DNA of 64,000 bases from Paraglomus occultum (lineage: Eukaryota > Glomeromycota > Glomeromycetes > Paraglomerales > Paraglomeraceae): contig CAJVPJ010000019.1 of the NCBI GenBank assembly GCA_910592205.1, positions 1 to 64,000 of the forward strand. Reading direction: 5' to 3'. The translations under genes were made by a program, and so were the position numbers. The notes beneath the pieces are model-generated. The model saw nothing but the letters and a program-made list of their open reading frames with translations. It was not told the origin of the DNA and did no database searches. Numbering within the stretch: the stretch's first letter is position 1; each line of letters opens with the position of its first letter. Of the stretch, positions 12,473 to 26,069 are shown in pieces.

Positions 12473-13098
12473 ATTATGTCTCACAATGCACTACTACCGC
12501 GTTTGGAAGAAAAATCAAATAAAATGCGAGCCGTTCATTGCACTTGTCAACGAGATCGAATGGTGTCGATAACTACTGTGGTATTGTGCTGGGGCTTATA
12601 GATTGTCAAATTCACAAGTATTTGCAGGTGGTAAATCCATCTGTTGGAAACCCTCTTTGTAATATTCATACTTATCAAATTTTGCAGAATTCCGGTTTAG
12701 AGAGAGCTTGAACGGCTTCATGCAACTTTAATGGCTCAATTAAAGGAAGTAGACGATGGCGCAATAAGTACTAGCCCAACGTCTGAAAAGACACGCACTT
12801 ATAAAAGAACTTGTTACTGTTGAAATTGCGATGCGGCCCTCTGGTCGCAACGAATGGAAGTGTCGTGATAGAAAACCAAAATAACCAACATAAAACCGTT
12901 GGTATCGACGTGAAGGATCTTCTTGAAAAATTCGTGGACTACCAAAAATGTCAATCGAATTACGCAATAGCTTACATGATTGCCAGCCGAAAACGAGTTA
13001 CAAATGGTCTATCGCGATTTTATTACACATTGAAATTGTTAAAATATGACACATTCTATAAGTTATGCCACCAATTAACGCTTCTATTCAAGGCATGA
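12473..13098 (+). other. Coding-like sequence in several frames, gene model unresolved
   Basis: An ATG at 12475 opens a frame (MSHNALLPRLEEKSNK...). Acceptor-like TTGCAG occurs at 12622-12627 and 12682-12687. A frame containing ELERLHATLMAQLKE reads through 12705-12820, a second frame gives KELVTVEIAMRPSGRNEWK (12802-12880), and a third gives VGIDVKDLLEKFVDYQK (about 12897-12950). I could not join these with normal-length introns: the only in-phase GT..AG between the first two would be 26 nt. It may be a small gene with introns I misplaced, a frameshifted gene or a decayed one. No family is recognised. It lies about 120 bp upstream of the kinetochore gene on the same strand. Confidence 0.25.
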
Positions 13099-13221
13099 GT
13101 CCCAAGAACGAATTTATGTGCACGCTCGACAAAAGTTGTCATCAGAGACATGTGCCTCTAATGCTAAATTAAAGATCAGTCGCTCTGCTAGTCTGCTCCA
13201 TATAAAAAACAATGGCATAAT

Positions 13222-14456
13222 ATGTCACGTGCAATCGGCCAGTATGGTCGCCAGAACCCTTCGCCACGAAATTGGCTAATGGCGTCCTTAGATAGATATA
13301 ATCACAAAAAGGCGTTTATACAAGAACAAATACGAATTTTTAAACAACCATTCAAGCCTTCGTCAAAATGGTTAACACCAAAGAAACACAAGGACCGCGA
13401 GGGTGACGAGGACGACGATAACGCCATACCACCAAGCGTTATCAATTCTGTTGTTGTGAGGTGTAAGTGTTTTGTGGTTATCTACCAATGCAATATGTCT
13501 CGTTTGCCTGATCCATTCTGTATGTAGTAAACACGGCAAATAAAAAACAGTATCTTCAGACATTCAGCCACCAATCCGTTCGCCAATTGTTAGAGCAACT
13601 TCAATCACTGTACGATCAAAAGCGTCGGGACGCTTTGCTTGGGCGTATCCGCGTGGAACGACTTGAGGATTTTGATAGCCTGAGGTAATGCAAGAATTCG
13701 ATGTTGGGGTAGGAAGGTGGCACGAGTCAAAAGAGCGTGTTATAATCTGGAATTTTAAAACTTCAGTTGGATAGATTCATTCCCATCACAATGGCCCATA
13801 GATGAGGGTTACGAATATGAACAGTCAAAGTTGGAGAGGTAACATCAATACAAAAAGTAACGGAACGTTTGCTAGCTTATTGATGATTATTTATTTAATA
13901 TATTGTGTTTACAGATACGCTACTCTAAGGTCGCAGGTCTGTAAATTGGTAAAAGATTATATAAAAATGAAACAGAGATACGAAAATTACAAGGTATTGT
14001 TTGGATGCCTGCATAAAAGCATATACCAATTCGAATATTTATCTAACTACTCCCAAACTTTAGTCGCTTAACGATTTAGTAGCACCTCTTAATAAACGGA
14101 ACATTCAACAAAACCTAATCACCCGGAATGCTCCAATTGTAAATGAGATAACAAGGATGCGTATCTTTGGTAAGTAAGTTTTGAAATTTTCAATAATAAA
14201 TATTATTACAACCGCATTGAAATTTTTTACTACTGTTTAGTGCCGAGGCTGTTGAACACATTGCAGAAACACGAAGAGTATTTAAGAAGGAAACGTGCGC
14301 GTAAATCAGGTAACTTGGAAATAGCAGACTCCTATTAATATTTCATGTAATCCACTAAATAGTTCATTTGTATAATAACTTTTAGAAAAGCGAGGGAGTG
14401 AACAAGACATTTCAACAATGGCAGTTGTGAAGGGTTTATTCAACTCTCGCGAGTGA
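13222..14456 (+). CDS. FTA4: Fta4/CENP-U-type inner kinetochore subunit
   Basis: Seven exons: 13222-13462, 13528-13684, 13767-13838, 13915-13993, 14064-14169, 14241-14309 and 14386-14456. They total 795 nt, 264 aa, with no frame conflict. Diagnostic features in order: FIQEQIRIFKQPFKPSSKWL near residue 31, then VVVRLNTANKKQ..FSHQSVRQLLEQLQSLY, then a WIDSFPSQWP block (the LPxxWP signature of the family), a helical YATLRSQVCKLVKDY, and a C-terminal NIQQNLITRNAPIVNEITRM matching the family's conserved N-x-QPNL-x-TRD-x-ELxxEL-x-RM element. Fta4 is a member of the Sim4/COMA-CCAN network that sits on centromeric CENP-A chromatin (yeast Nkp1, animal CENP-U relatives). Exon 1 uses GTAAGT at 13463; the alternative GTGTAAG two bases earlier gives an immediate stop. 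The gene converges on the GGTase-I gene 258 bp away. Confidence 0.8.
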
Positions 14457-14714
14457 ATGTGTTAACATGTTACAGTCAAGCAAAAACCACATTTGAGCTT
14501 ACAGATTCTGATAGTTTGAAGGGTAAATGACCCCTATCAAAAATGAGCAGATATGTGGGTAATTATTAGATGTACATATAAGAAACATTAACTTGTCAAT
14601 ATGGCATGTCTCACTGTATTTGATTTCAAGTTTTCCAACTTGTACACATCACTTCTTGTTGTACAATTACAGAAAATGAATAAACAGTCTTTTATATTGT
14701 ACAAAATATCTCTT

Positions 14715-16760
14715 TTAATCTCCTTGCCAAAATACGCTATTTTCCAGATTCTGTCGGGCTTTCCTTGAAATATTCAGCGCACAATCTAGCGTAGACATTC
14801 CCGGCTCATCCATTAGCGACAAGCCTGCAATTCCCATGTATGCATGCATTATGTCTGAAGGTAAAGACTGCGTTAGTAAGTACATTGGAATGCGTTGGAT
14901 GAACGCTCTTTTAACACAAACGATTAGCATATACGAACCGGGTATCAGATCGGGCCATTTTGAGAAACCCCCCTGACGACCCTGGGTAGTGGAGAGAAAG
15001 AGACGATTGGCCTCTTTATCAATATAATCAAATGCACCCAAAATCTTTAAATCAAAAGACGGCTATTAGTTTCAGTGTTATTCAATGACAAGACACATGT
15101 GATACTACACACATACACACGCACGGGGAATGTTGATTCGTTAACAGTAACTAGCAACCGTTCCGTTCCGTATGTTTCCTATGCATAAATTTTCTTACTA
15201 TTTTAAAACTAATAAATGTTCTTCGAACAACTATATTCCATAGCTACCGAGTATCAATGAATGTCCGAGACAAGTTTGAACAAGTTGGCATGGAGGGCAA
15301 GGATTTAGTTTTGCAACAGTATGCAAAGTGTTGAATGTAAAAACTTAAGATTGAAAAGGTGTCGATTTACATTTGCAATTTCCTGTGCATGTGCATGTGC
15401 ATCTCTTGCAATGACCAGCTAACTTTCTTTCCCCAATACCTTCAATGAAGCACCAATCCAGAAAGAGTAACATGTGTCTTCTGGTTTGTTTGCACGTCCT
15501 TGAAATCCAGACACTTGACGTGACAACAGCCAAAATATTGTCCTGTCCTTTGATATGAGTCCTTCATCTATCTTATTCAACAGACTCAACGCACTTATTG
15601 CGCAATACGTAGAACCTCCTGAGATTAACTTAACCTTAGACGATCAGTCTTAAGTAACGTTTGGCAATTAAGCGTAATATAGTTGACTATGCTCACCATG
15701 AGACTCTAATCCTGGCTTTTGTCCTATACCATAGTCATATCCCTTTAGGTATATACATTTGTTATTAAATAATTTGCAATGAACGGAGTATGGCTCTGCT
15801 AAAGGTTACCTGGCTCCGCCTTATGTAGTCTACGCACTTTTCAATATTGATACCACTGAAATCTTTCAGCATATAGGATATAGCACAAGCGCAATACAAG
15901 AACCTCATATCCGATTCCATTCCATGATAAGTCTGAGTAAAGCTATACATAATCAAAACATTTGAGTTCATTGTTCCGCATCTGTGAGGAACAGCGACTG
16001 GCATACCTTCCATCGTCCTTTTGTAGATAAGTTAGCCCATTTATGATGGCGCCCCGATCTATTCTAGAAAAATCATCTCCGAGAATGAGAAGACTACATA
16101 GAGCCGTATACGTCATTGCTAGATGAGCTGCGTCAAATGGAAATCTCGATTCACGACACTTGGACGAGATAGAGTAATGGTGGAAAAGTGAATACATAAA
16201 CACAACTACGTTCTGCATTGCAAAAAGACTTACTCCTTCCCGACTGTAAGGTAACCCTGAGAACGGTGAACCGCGAAATCCACAAATATGTCGATTTAAT
16301 TCTAACCAGGGTCGAAGAGATTGGAATTTTAGTCGGGGAACATTCGATCTCAACAAAGTGTTCAAGAGTTTACCTGGATTGTCCTTATCTGGAAGAATCT
16401 GTTGCGCATATATCCAGTCGATCCACTGTTCTCTTTGTTCTGCTGAGTAGATTGTCTCTATCATATTTAAGAGGTCTAATCCGCCAAGACCGAAGAAGGC
16501 AAGTGTCATTCTGGGTAATAATATAACCTGTTTGGTTTAATTGGAACAACCAGTGCATTCCATATCTTACAGGATAAACTAGATGTTTACCTATTCGTAT
16601 CGTTATTTGTGTATGGCTCAGGAAGATAAGCCATACATCGTTTAAAATACATGACATGCTTGTCTTTATCAAATGTTATATTCGAAGTAGGCAACAAATC
16701 CTCTGTCAATGGATCATCTTCCAGCGCATCATTTTCGTTGTTACAATCGGTTGAGGCCAT
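14715..16760 (-). CDS. CDC43: Protein geranylgeranyltransferase type I beta subunit (one apparent frameshift)
   Basis: Nine exons: 16760-16591, 16510-16374, 16301-16234, 16158-16007, 15942-15810, 15742-15698, 15618-15440, 15044-14939 and 14854-14715. The product attaches geranylgeranyl to CaaX proteins such as Rho and Cdc42, with the shared alpha subunit. Seen: LAFFGLGGLDLL near the start, GFRGSPFSGLP, FDAAHLAMTYTA, DGSFTQTYHG, SDMRFLYCA, LESHGGSTYCA, the zinc ligands in PEDTCYSFW (Asp, Cys) and MHAYMG (His), and GGFSKWPD. All exon phases fit except exon 6, which is 45 nt where 46 are needed. Its 5' half reads YDYGIGQ in one frame and its 3' half PGLESHG in another, with the slip at an AAA run around 15718-15720. 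The expected length is 376 aa. An assembly indel is more likely than a true pseudogene, since everything else is intact. An upstream in-frame ATG exists at 16808. Confidence 0.88.
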
Positions 16761-16980
16761 TTGGCCCGATATAAACGAGATATTTTGAATCATCAAAAAG
16801 CGGTTCAACGTTAAAGATCAGCGTTAGATCACGTGATTTGGTATAAGCCTGTACACTTTTATTATTATTATTATATCGGTGTCTAACATCGCCTATCTTA
16901 CACATCCACACACACCCCCACATATATACATTTATTCCTGTTAACCTTTACAATTCCCTTTGCCTTTGTAATTTTACAAT

Positions 16981-17565
16981 CTATTTATTGAGTAATTTCT
17001 TCAAAGCATCAAGTTCCTCTCTCAATGAATCCGATTTGTCAACTTTTTCCTGCTGTTCAGGCAACAAAGTTTCACCAAGATCAGCCTTTTCTTTAAGTTT
17101 ATCGATTTGTATAAGCTTCTTTTCCAATGTCCTGATCTTTCTTGCTATCTCAATTTCTGTTTGCGGTTTGTTTGTTAGTGTCTCGCCACTTTGTTGTCCA
17201 TCATTGCCCTCACGTAAATTCAAAGCTTCCAAGTTTTCAGTGATCGCACCAAGATTCTCCTCTATCCGATCATCTACAGTGCTTTCATTCTCCCTTGCCT
17301 CTTTCTTCTTTTGCCTCCTCTTCTCATTCTTTTTCTGTGCTGGTGTTTTTGGCTCCTCTCTTTTCGGAGGAGGTGCGGCTTGTTCTTGACGTTTTCGAAC
17401 GTGGCGGTTCTGGTATATTTGGACGTCTTCTTGTGGTACATAACCAGCACGAACTCGACGTTCTCTGCGTACTGAGCCATCGGCCCGGCGACTGGAGGGA
17501 ATAAGTCGTTCATTCGTTTCAGTAGTGATTATACCTGAAGGCGTAGAACTTGGTTCTGAAGACAT
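16981..17565 (-). CDS. PYM1: PYM/WIBG, partner of Y14-Mago
   Basis: Single exon, 194 aa, ATG at 17565. The N-terminal Mago-Y14-binding segment is clear: RLIPSSRRADGSVRRERRVR followed by AGYVPQEDVQIYQN. The middle is a Lys/Arg/Glu-rich linker. The C-terminal helix (KIRTLEKKLIQIDKLKEK then LLPEQQEKVDKSDSLREEL) matches the conserved ribosome-contacting end of the family. PYM binds the small ribosomal subunit and strips exon-junction complexes from translated mRNA, in the cytoplasm. Its length is close to animal PYM (about 200 aa). It is head to head with NOSIP with 120 bp between start codons, so the two probably share a promoter. Confidence 0.93.
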   Translation of the reverse strand: MSSEPSSTPSGIITTETNERLIPSSRRADGSVRRERRVRAGYVPQEDVQIYQNRHVRKRQEQAAPPPKREEPKTPAQKKNEKRRQKKKEARENESTVDDRIEENLGAITENLEALNLREGNDGQQSGETLTNKPQTEIEIARKIRTLEKKLIQIDKLKEKADLGETLLPEQQEKVDKSDSLREELDALKKLLNK

Positions 17566-17685
17566 GGGTTTAAAGTGAAGGTTTGGCGAAAGTGCGCAGA
17601 TATATGGATTTTGATTCTTGTGTCACATTCTTGTCAATCGCCAATAAATAGGTTTTTCTTTCGACCTGGATCTATAACAACTCAA

Positions 17686-19230
17686 ATGCCTCGTCATAGC
17701 AAGAATAATACAGCCCTTTCGTTCTTTACTTATGCAGAGAGCCAGGCCCTCGATTATGGCACCAAGAAGGTACTGCTGTTTAATTTACTTATTTTTTTTA
17801 AGTCGATTCTTGGTAGATCCTTACCAGTTCTCGATGAATAGCAACGTCTAGGTCGCGATTCAATGCGCAATTTTGACGCTTGCTTTTTATGTCTACAACG
17901 TGCACGAGATCCAGTGTGCTGTTCACAAGGACACTTATACTGTAAGGAATGCATATACGAGAACCTGCTTGCACAGAAAAAGGAGATAAAAAGACAACAG
18001 ACATTATTAGAGATTCGACAGAAGGAAGAAGAGGAAAAAGCAAAAAGGAAAGAGGACGAAGCCAAGGAAGCCGTGATCTTGGATTTCGAACGACAGCAAG
18101 TGAGAATTGCACCATTATCTTCAAACAAAAAGAGTCTGAATGTAACCGAAGCAGACATAGACAAAAATGCAGCATCTGATACTCAGACTAGAGCTGGGAC
18201 TAAAAGAAAGATTGACGAAACAGAGGATACAGTCGAAGGTAGATCTCCAGACTCTAGCTCGGTTCAATATAGTACAAACGAGAGTTAGATGATAAACATG
18301 TCTATTACGTACGTAACATGTTCTAGGAAGCAACAAAAAACGAAATTTTTATCTTGATGGGGATGAACTTCGGGCAATTGCTCAACGGGAACATGAGGAG
18401 GCACTGAAAAGATTGGAAGAAGAGAAGGTGAGTGGCGTTTGTACAGAATGCTATTCAAATACGTTAGCTGATACTTTTACCTGTTACTAGGCAGAAGCTG
18501 CCAAGCCGAAATTGCCCAACTTTTGGTTGGTGAGTAATGTTTCTGCGGAAATATTATCAGTGACGTTTGTATTTGGTGATTATTAATTTTTTTTTCATTT
18601 TAGCCTTCGCTTACTCCATCTGCTGATCCAGACGAGGTTCAAACGATTAAATTGCGAACTGTTTGTACCGCCAGTGATCCTGAACATCCTATAAGGTTTT
18701 TTATGTTAAGCTTGTTCATTGAATATGAATATTTCTTAAGCAAGCTTGTGAGTAACTGCTGTGTAATTACCTGAAAACAGTATCAAAGCACTCATTACGA
18801 CCAAATGGACCGAAGTGGAAGATGCAAATTCAAAATCATTTGTCTGTCCATCGTGCCGCCGAACTTTGACAAACACGATAAAAATATCACGTGAGTATAT
18901 TCTAATTCTTGCTGGCAATAGTGATTTTGAACTAGTCATTGATGCAGTTATTTCCCCTGCAGTTATGAAACCATGTGGACACGTAATATGCAGTTCGTGC
19001 GTTGATAAATTTGTAAAAAAATCAAAAAAATGTTTTGTGTGTGATGTAAAATGTAAAGACAAAGATGTAATTGATATGTCGGGTGAAGGTAAGTACATTA
19101 TTGCCTTTTGCTTATTGAGTAAAACCCTGCTGGATGTTCATTACATTTACGCATTTCGATTCTAGGCACTGGATTCGCGAGTGGTGGTGGTAAAGTTGTT
19201 GCTCGAAAGTTTGATGTTGCATTTCAATAA
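17686..19230 (+). CDS. NOSIP: NOSIP-family E3 ubiquitin ligase
   Basis: Eight exons: 17686-17769, 17842-18238, 18327-18427, 18491-18529, 18604-18695, 18781-18890, 18948-19088 (or from 18963) and 19166-19230, giving 342 or 337 aa. The family signature is complete: MPRHSKNNTALSFFTYAE with DYGTKK, then RLGRDSMRNFDACFLCLQ and DPVCCSQGHLYCKECI (first half of a split U-box), a Glu/Lys-rich coiled coil, PNFWLPSLTPSAD, then CPSCRRTLTN and KPCGHVICSSCVDKF (second zinc/U-box part), and EGTGFASGGG near the end. NOSIP is a nuclear E3 ligase found with spliceosomes. Exon 7 has two in-phase acceptors 15 nt apart, each followed by TTAT. Exon 4 is only 39 nt. Confidence 0.92.
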
Positions 19231-19974
19231 CCACAAGGCCTTTTACTTCAACTGAAGAGAAGGACAATTTATGTTAGATGGATTTGGACGCAATTACTGT
19301 TAAGTCGTCTAAAATACTGAACATTGACGTCATATAGAGAAATGCATCCATAGATACGGTGTTTAATAATTGAAAATTAGTTTACATATGTTAACATGTT
19401 TTAATATTAATGCGTTTGTCAAGCAAATGTGGACATTTTGATAAAATGCATCAGAAGTGTACGTTTTAGGGAACAATTTCATTTAATGTGTCTTCAAATT
19501 AATAATTCATCCCGACATGTCAATGTATGGGAACTGAGACATCGTTGGATTTGTTAGATGACCAGGTGGAAATCTCAATGTCGATTTCTTTTAATTCAGA
19601 GATAATATTAAATATTCCTTGACCATTTATTCCTATCTATGAAGAAACCGATGTTGCTCTGTCAATATGACACATATGAGCGTGTATCTTATATCAAATA
19701 AAAGCTTGAAATGATTGAATAAGATATTCTTCGTCAATTACAACACTTGTGTAACTTGAATAAAACCGAATTTATGTAGATCATCTAATCACATGATGTA
19801 TACTGCAGGAGTTAGTTTGCAGGAGTGCGCTTATAAACTTCTATGCCAAAACTCTCTTTTGCATGCGGGTTAATTTTTCTATACTCTCTAATATAAAGCC
19901 TAGTAATTTGAAAGCTAGGTAATTTATTTCGAGTTATAGATGATCTGTTCTGACGGTGGTATCGTATAGAAAAG
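19231..19974. other. Intergenic, no gene seen
   Basis: AT-rich spacer. It contains a TGACGTCA at 19325-19332 and a 21-bp element at 19779-19799 that recurs with one mismatch at 51191-51211. Confidence 0.5.
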
Positions 19975-22705
<2,731 letters not shown>

Positions 22706-25152
22706 TGGCAGTGACTCAAAATACCTAACTTTTGCGACGTTCATATAAACAATATTAAAAGTCAGTACTAGTACATAGTTCCTATGCAAATGTAATTCGT
22801 TGCTGATTCCGAGGCTAGATCATTAATGCGCAATTGTATACTACAAGCTGTACTGTATGATGTAGGCACAAGATAGTCAATCAACATCGCAAAGTTCGAG
22901 ATACTTGCAAGGAGTACTTGAGACAAACAGTTGGATGAATGGTTTTGTCAATCGGAATGATCTGAGCCTTTAAATTGTTGCTATTATAACTATTGTTATA
23001 ATAAGAAAAGTCGGCACCAAATAAATTAGAAAAGTTCATGTTACAATACGAAAATGAAAAAGCCTTTAATTGAACTCCAGCATAAACTTTAAGAAATTCA
23101 CAACTTTCCATCCACCTTCTTCATTTATCATCGATCATTGAATGACAAATTTAAGCAGTGCGAGAAACACTGATTATAATACAGTGATATGTCAATGAAA
23201 TCTGATGAATAAAGAATACATGTTCTATTTTCTCTATAAATTTGGTGGCATTAGGCACTTTATAAATAATTAATACTTGAGTCTAATATGATAATAAATT
23301 CTTTAGTCGTAAACATGGTTTACATATTTTATCTAAATAACAATATTACATTTGCAGCTGTGGATAATGAGCGATGTACGATGCTTTACGGGAAATTGGG
23401 TACTTGCACGCAATGTAGTTGTAATGTAGTATAGATGTCAAAAAAACCTTGTTGAAACCTAGTTACGATTCATTGTAAGAACGTTGATAAAAGCATTGTA
23501 TTGTGCAAGCATTTAGGAAAGGCTCGTAAAATAATTATATTATCTTTCTGCGATATAGTAATCATATAGTCTGATGCATGAACCTTGTGACAACCTAGTT
23601 ACAATGTACGTAAGAACATCGATTTAGAATAGTTAAAGCATTGTAGGCATACCTTGGCGAGGTTTCAACAACGTAGTAACAACACTGTAACAATATTCAC
23701 AACCTACACAACGTTTTTCAGAATGGTATATTAGTAAAGCATAGTTGAATATATATGATTATTTCAATTATCGAATATTATTATTTCCAATGTTTACTCA
23801 TTCAGATATGACTCCGTTCCATCGCCACTTCGTTAACGTGGACATGCTCCAATTGCACACAAACGGTGCTTATTATTATAAATCTGTAAATCGTATATTG
23901 GCATTTAAAACATGCTTGCGAGCTGATCAACAGCACGAGATGTTAAATTTAGAGGGGTAACGGAAAAATGGCGACATGCACGGAAAATCGGTAACGCGAT
24001 TGGTGACGCTTTAAAATAGTAATGCGATTTTGGTGACGCTCAAAAGCAACCTTTCCGACCGTCTAAAAACCTCATGTTGTATATGTTGTGTTAATTTTAT
24101 TATAATCTATTAATATTCAATACTGAATATGAAGTATCGAACTTTTATTTTATTTTCGTTTTCTATCATTTGCGATACTAATTATAGCTTTGCCTGGTAG
24201 TTTTATTCGGGCTATTACGAATAAATTCCTGCTGAGTCATCGCAGAAGAAAGTTGTCAACGCGATAGGTCGTTAATTTCGTAACTGCATAATTAGAGGTT
24301 CTGCAACGATATTTATTTGTTGTTTAATCAGAATTAAGTGACGTTTTCCAATTAGTGAAAAACACTAAATCATAGTTTAAAATTTCCCGTTCGATTCTGT
24401 GATATTATTTTATCGTAGGCATCCTTATTTAAATACGAGCATATCGTATAGGGAGAAGAAACGAAGCGCGCACATAATATAATTATTGTCACTTATAAAT
24501 TAGTTCAGCCTGTGAGCAATCGTCGGAATAAGGGCACGCCTACGCACTTGATACTATATTAATATATTACTATCTATATGTTTGAAGTTAATATTAAACT
24601 ACAATTACACATGCAATCGTGATACTGATATTAAATTTTTTCGCAACGAACCATTGTAAGTAATACCTGCAATTAATTGCCTGCAGTTATTACACAATTC
24701 GTTGGCTTTCTTGAATTAACAAGACCTATTTCAAAAATATCTTGTATTATATATAATTATGCAATTTGTTGAAATGCTCCTACAACACTGAACTATACCG
24801 CTAATTAATTCCATATAAAATAAAGCCTTTTTTACTCACTTATCATGCTCTCGCTTGCTAATATTTTAACATTCTTTCAAAATCATACCAGCTTGGTACA
24901 GTACAACCCTTATATTCGACCTTTTATTATACATGAGTAGACTGATAAACTTATCTATTACTATTACTGTAAAAGTATTTTTACTGTTACAATTCTGATG
25001 ATAATTGATGTCACTTAATATTAAATTAGCTGTCTGCTCAACAATTACAATAGCAAAATTTTTAGAAAAAAATCCACATGTTAGAGATACTATAATTAGA
25101 TTGAAATATAAAAGAGTCCTTTATTTATAAACATCAATAATAGTCAAATAAA
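22706..25152. other. AT-rich intergenic region with degenerate repeats
   Basis: No gene recognised. An imperfect direct duplication (about 23445-23500 and 23581-23646) lies between 12-bp inverted ends (23449-23460 and 23660-23671). The open frame at 23745-23960 does not look like a known protein. Confidence 0.5.
23445..23671. repeat. Possible decayed MITE: internal duplication with 12-bp inverted ends
   Basis: AACCTTG..(A)CCTAGTTAC..GTAAGAAC..AAAGCATTGTA is present twice in degenerate form, 136 bp apart. TTGTTGAAACCT at 23449-23460 is the exact reverse complement of AGGTTTCAACAA at 23660-23671. No coding capacity is visible. Confidence 0.45.
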
Positions 25153-25908
25153 TCAAAATGCGCTGAACCATGATTTGAACTTTGTCTTTAATTTCCCAAT
25201 GATACCTCTCTGTTCTTCCTCTGAAACTTTCTGCTCTACTCCTGAAACTTTTTGTTCCTTTCCCAGGCTATCCTGTTCTTTCTTTAAAACATTCTGCTCT
25301 ATTCCTGAAACTTTTTGCTCTTTCCCCAAATTATCCTGTTCTCCCGCTAAAACATTCTCTAAAATTTTCGGCTCACCATCTAAAATATCCTGACCTATTT
25401 CTGAAGTTTTCTGTTCCTTGTCCAGTTGCTGGAAAGATGTGCTTTCTACTTTTTCAGCTGGCTGAACGGTCGTCCCAGGTTTTGGCATCATCGTCATCAG
25501 CACTTGTGGATCTAATGGGACTCCAACAGCTTGTAAACCGCGTGCAATTCTGCCAGAAACTTCTCTGACCTGTGGATCAGAAAAAAGTTTCATTGCTTCT
25601 GTAACAGGTGGAGGTTCCCCGCTTGTAACATCGATTCCCTTTGTCTGCAATAATTCAGCAAACTCTTGCAAAGTAGACACTAATTCTGGGTTGCTTGCAA
25701 TCTTGGCTAGTAGTGGATTGGACAAGTCAAATTGTGTTTGATCTGGAAGTGACGTTGCGTATCGTGTTGGAACGGTCCACGGTGCAATCCTTTGTAATGA
25801 AGGTGATCGGGAATGTATATTCAAGCTATGGATAACACTAAATCTTCGTAAAGCAGGCTTATTCTTTAAGACGCAAATAAGGGCTCGCGATCTGTACAAT
25901 GATTGCAT
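25153..25908 (-). CDS. Probable mitochondrial protein with Glu/Gln repeat tail
   Basis: Single exon, 251 aa, from ATG at 25908 (the frame is open seven codons further without an ATG). Residues 1-55 are rich in Arg, Ser and Leu and lack acidic residues, as in a mitochondrial targeting peptide. The middle (about 65-140) is a helical, proline-punctuated region (NPLLAKIASNPELVSTLQEF, then a conserved-looking SDPQVREVSGRIARGLQAVG). The last ~100 residues are degenerate repeats built on KEQ(K/D)xxSGxEQxV. I do not recognise the family. It is head to head with the cyclin gene, with 161 bp between start codons. Confidence 0.65.
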   Translation of the reverse strand: MQSLYRSRALICVLKNKPALRRFSVIHSLNIHSRSPSLQRIAPWTVPTRYATSLPDQTQFDLSNPLLAKIASNPELVSTLQEFAELLQTKGIDVTSGEPPPVTEAMKLFSDPQVREVSGRIARGLQAVGVPLDPQVLMTMMPKPGTTVQPAEKVESTSFQQLDKEQKTSEIGQDILDGEPKILENVLAGEQDNLGKEQKVSGIEQNVLKKEQDSLGKEQKVSGVEQKVSEEEQRGIIGKLKTKFKSWFSAF

Positions 25909-26069
25909 GTTCAACGACTGTATTGCCAAAGAATTCGAGAAATTGCAAAAAAATTATCTACATGCGTCTTATTGGTCGATCATCTGCAATTCACGTGAAT
26001 ATACCTCTTCTCTAGGGAGGAGACTTGGAAAAAGAAAAACTGATTTTTTCAGCGACTTTGGCAATCGAA

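Noticed and set aside
15345-15533. Read-through of GGTase-I exon 7 into a Cys/Thr repeat (RCTCTCTG)
   Set aside because: The donor GTATTG follows SLK, and the next exon resumes the family alignment exactly at ILGAFDY. The repeat is intronic.
16218-16526. Plus-strand frame opposite the GGTase-I gene
   Set aside because: It is antisense to conserved coding exons, so it is a shadow frame.
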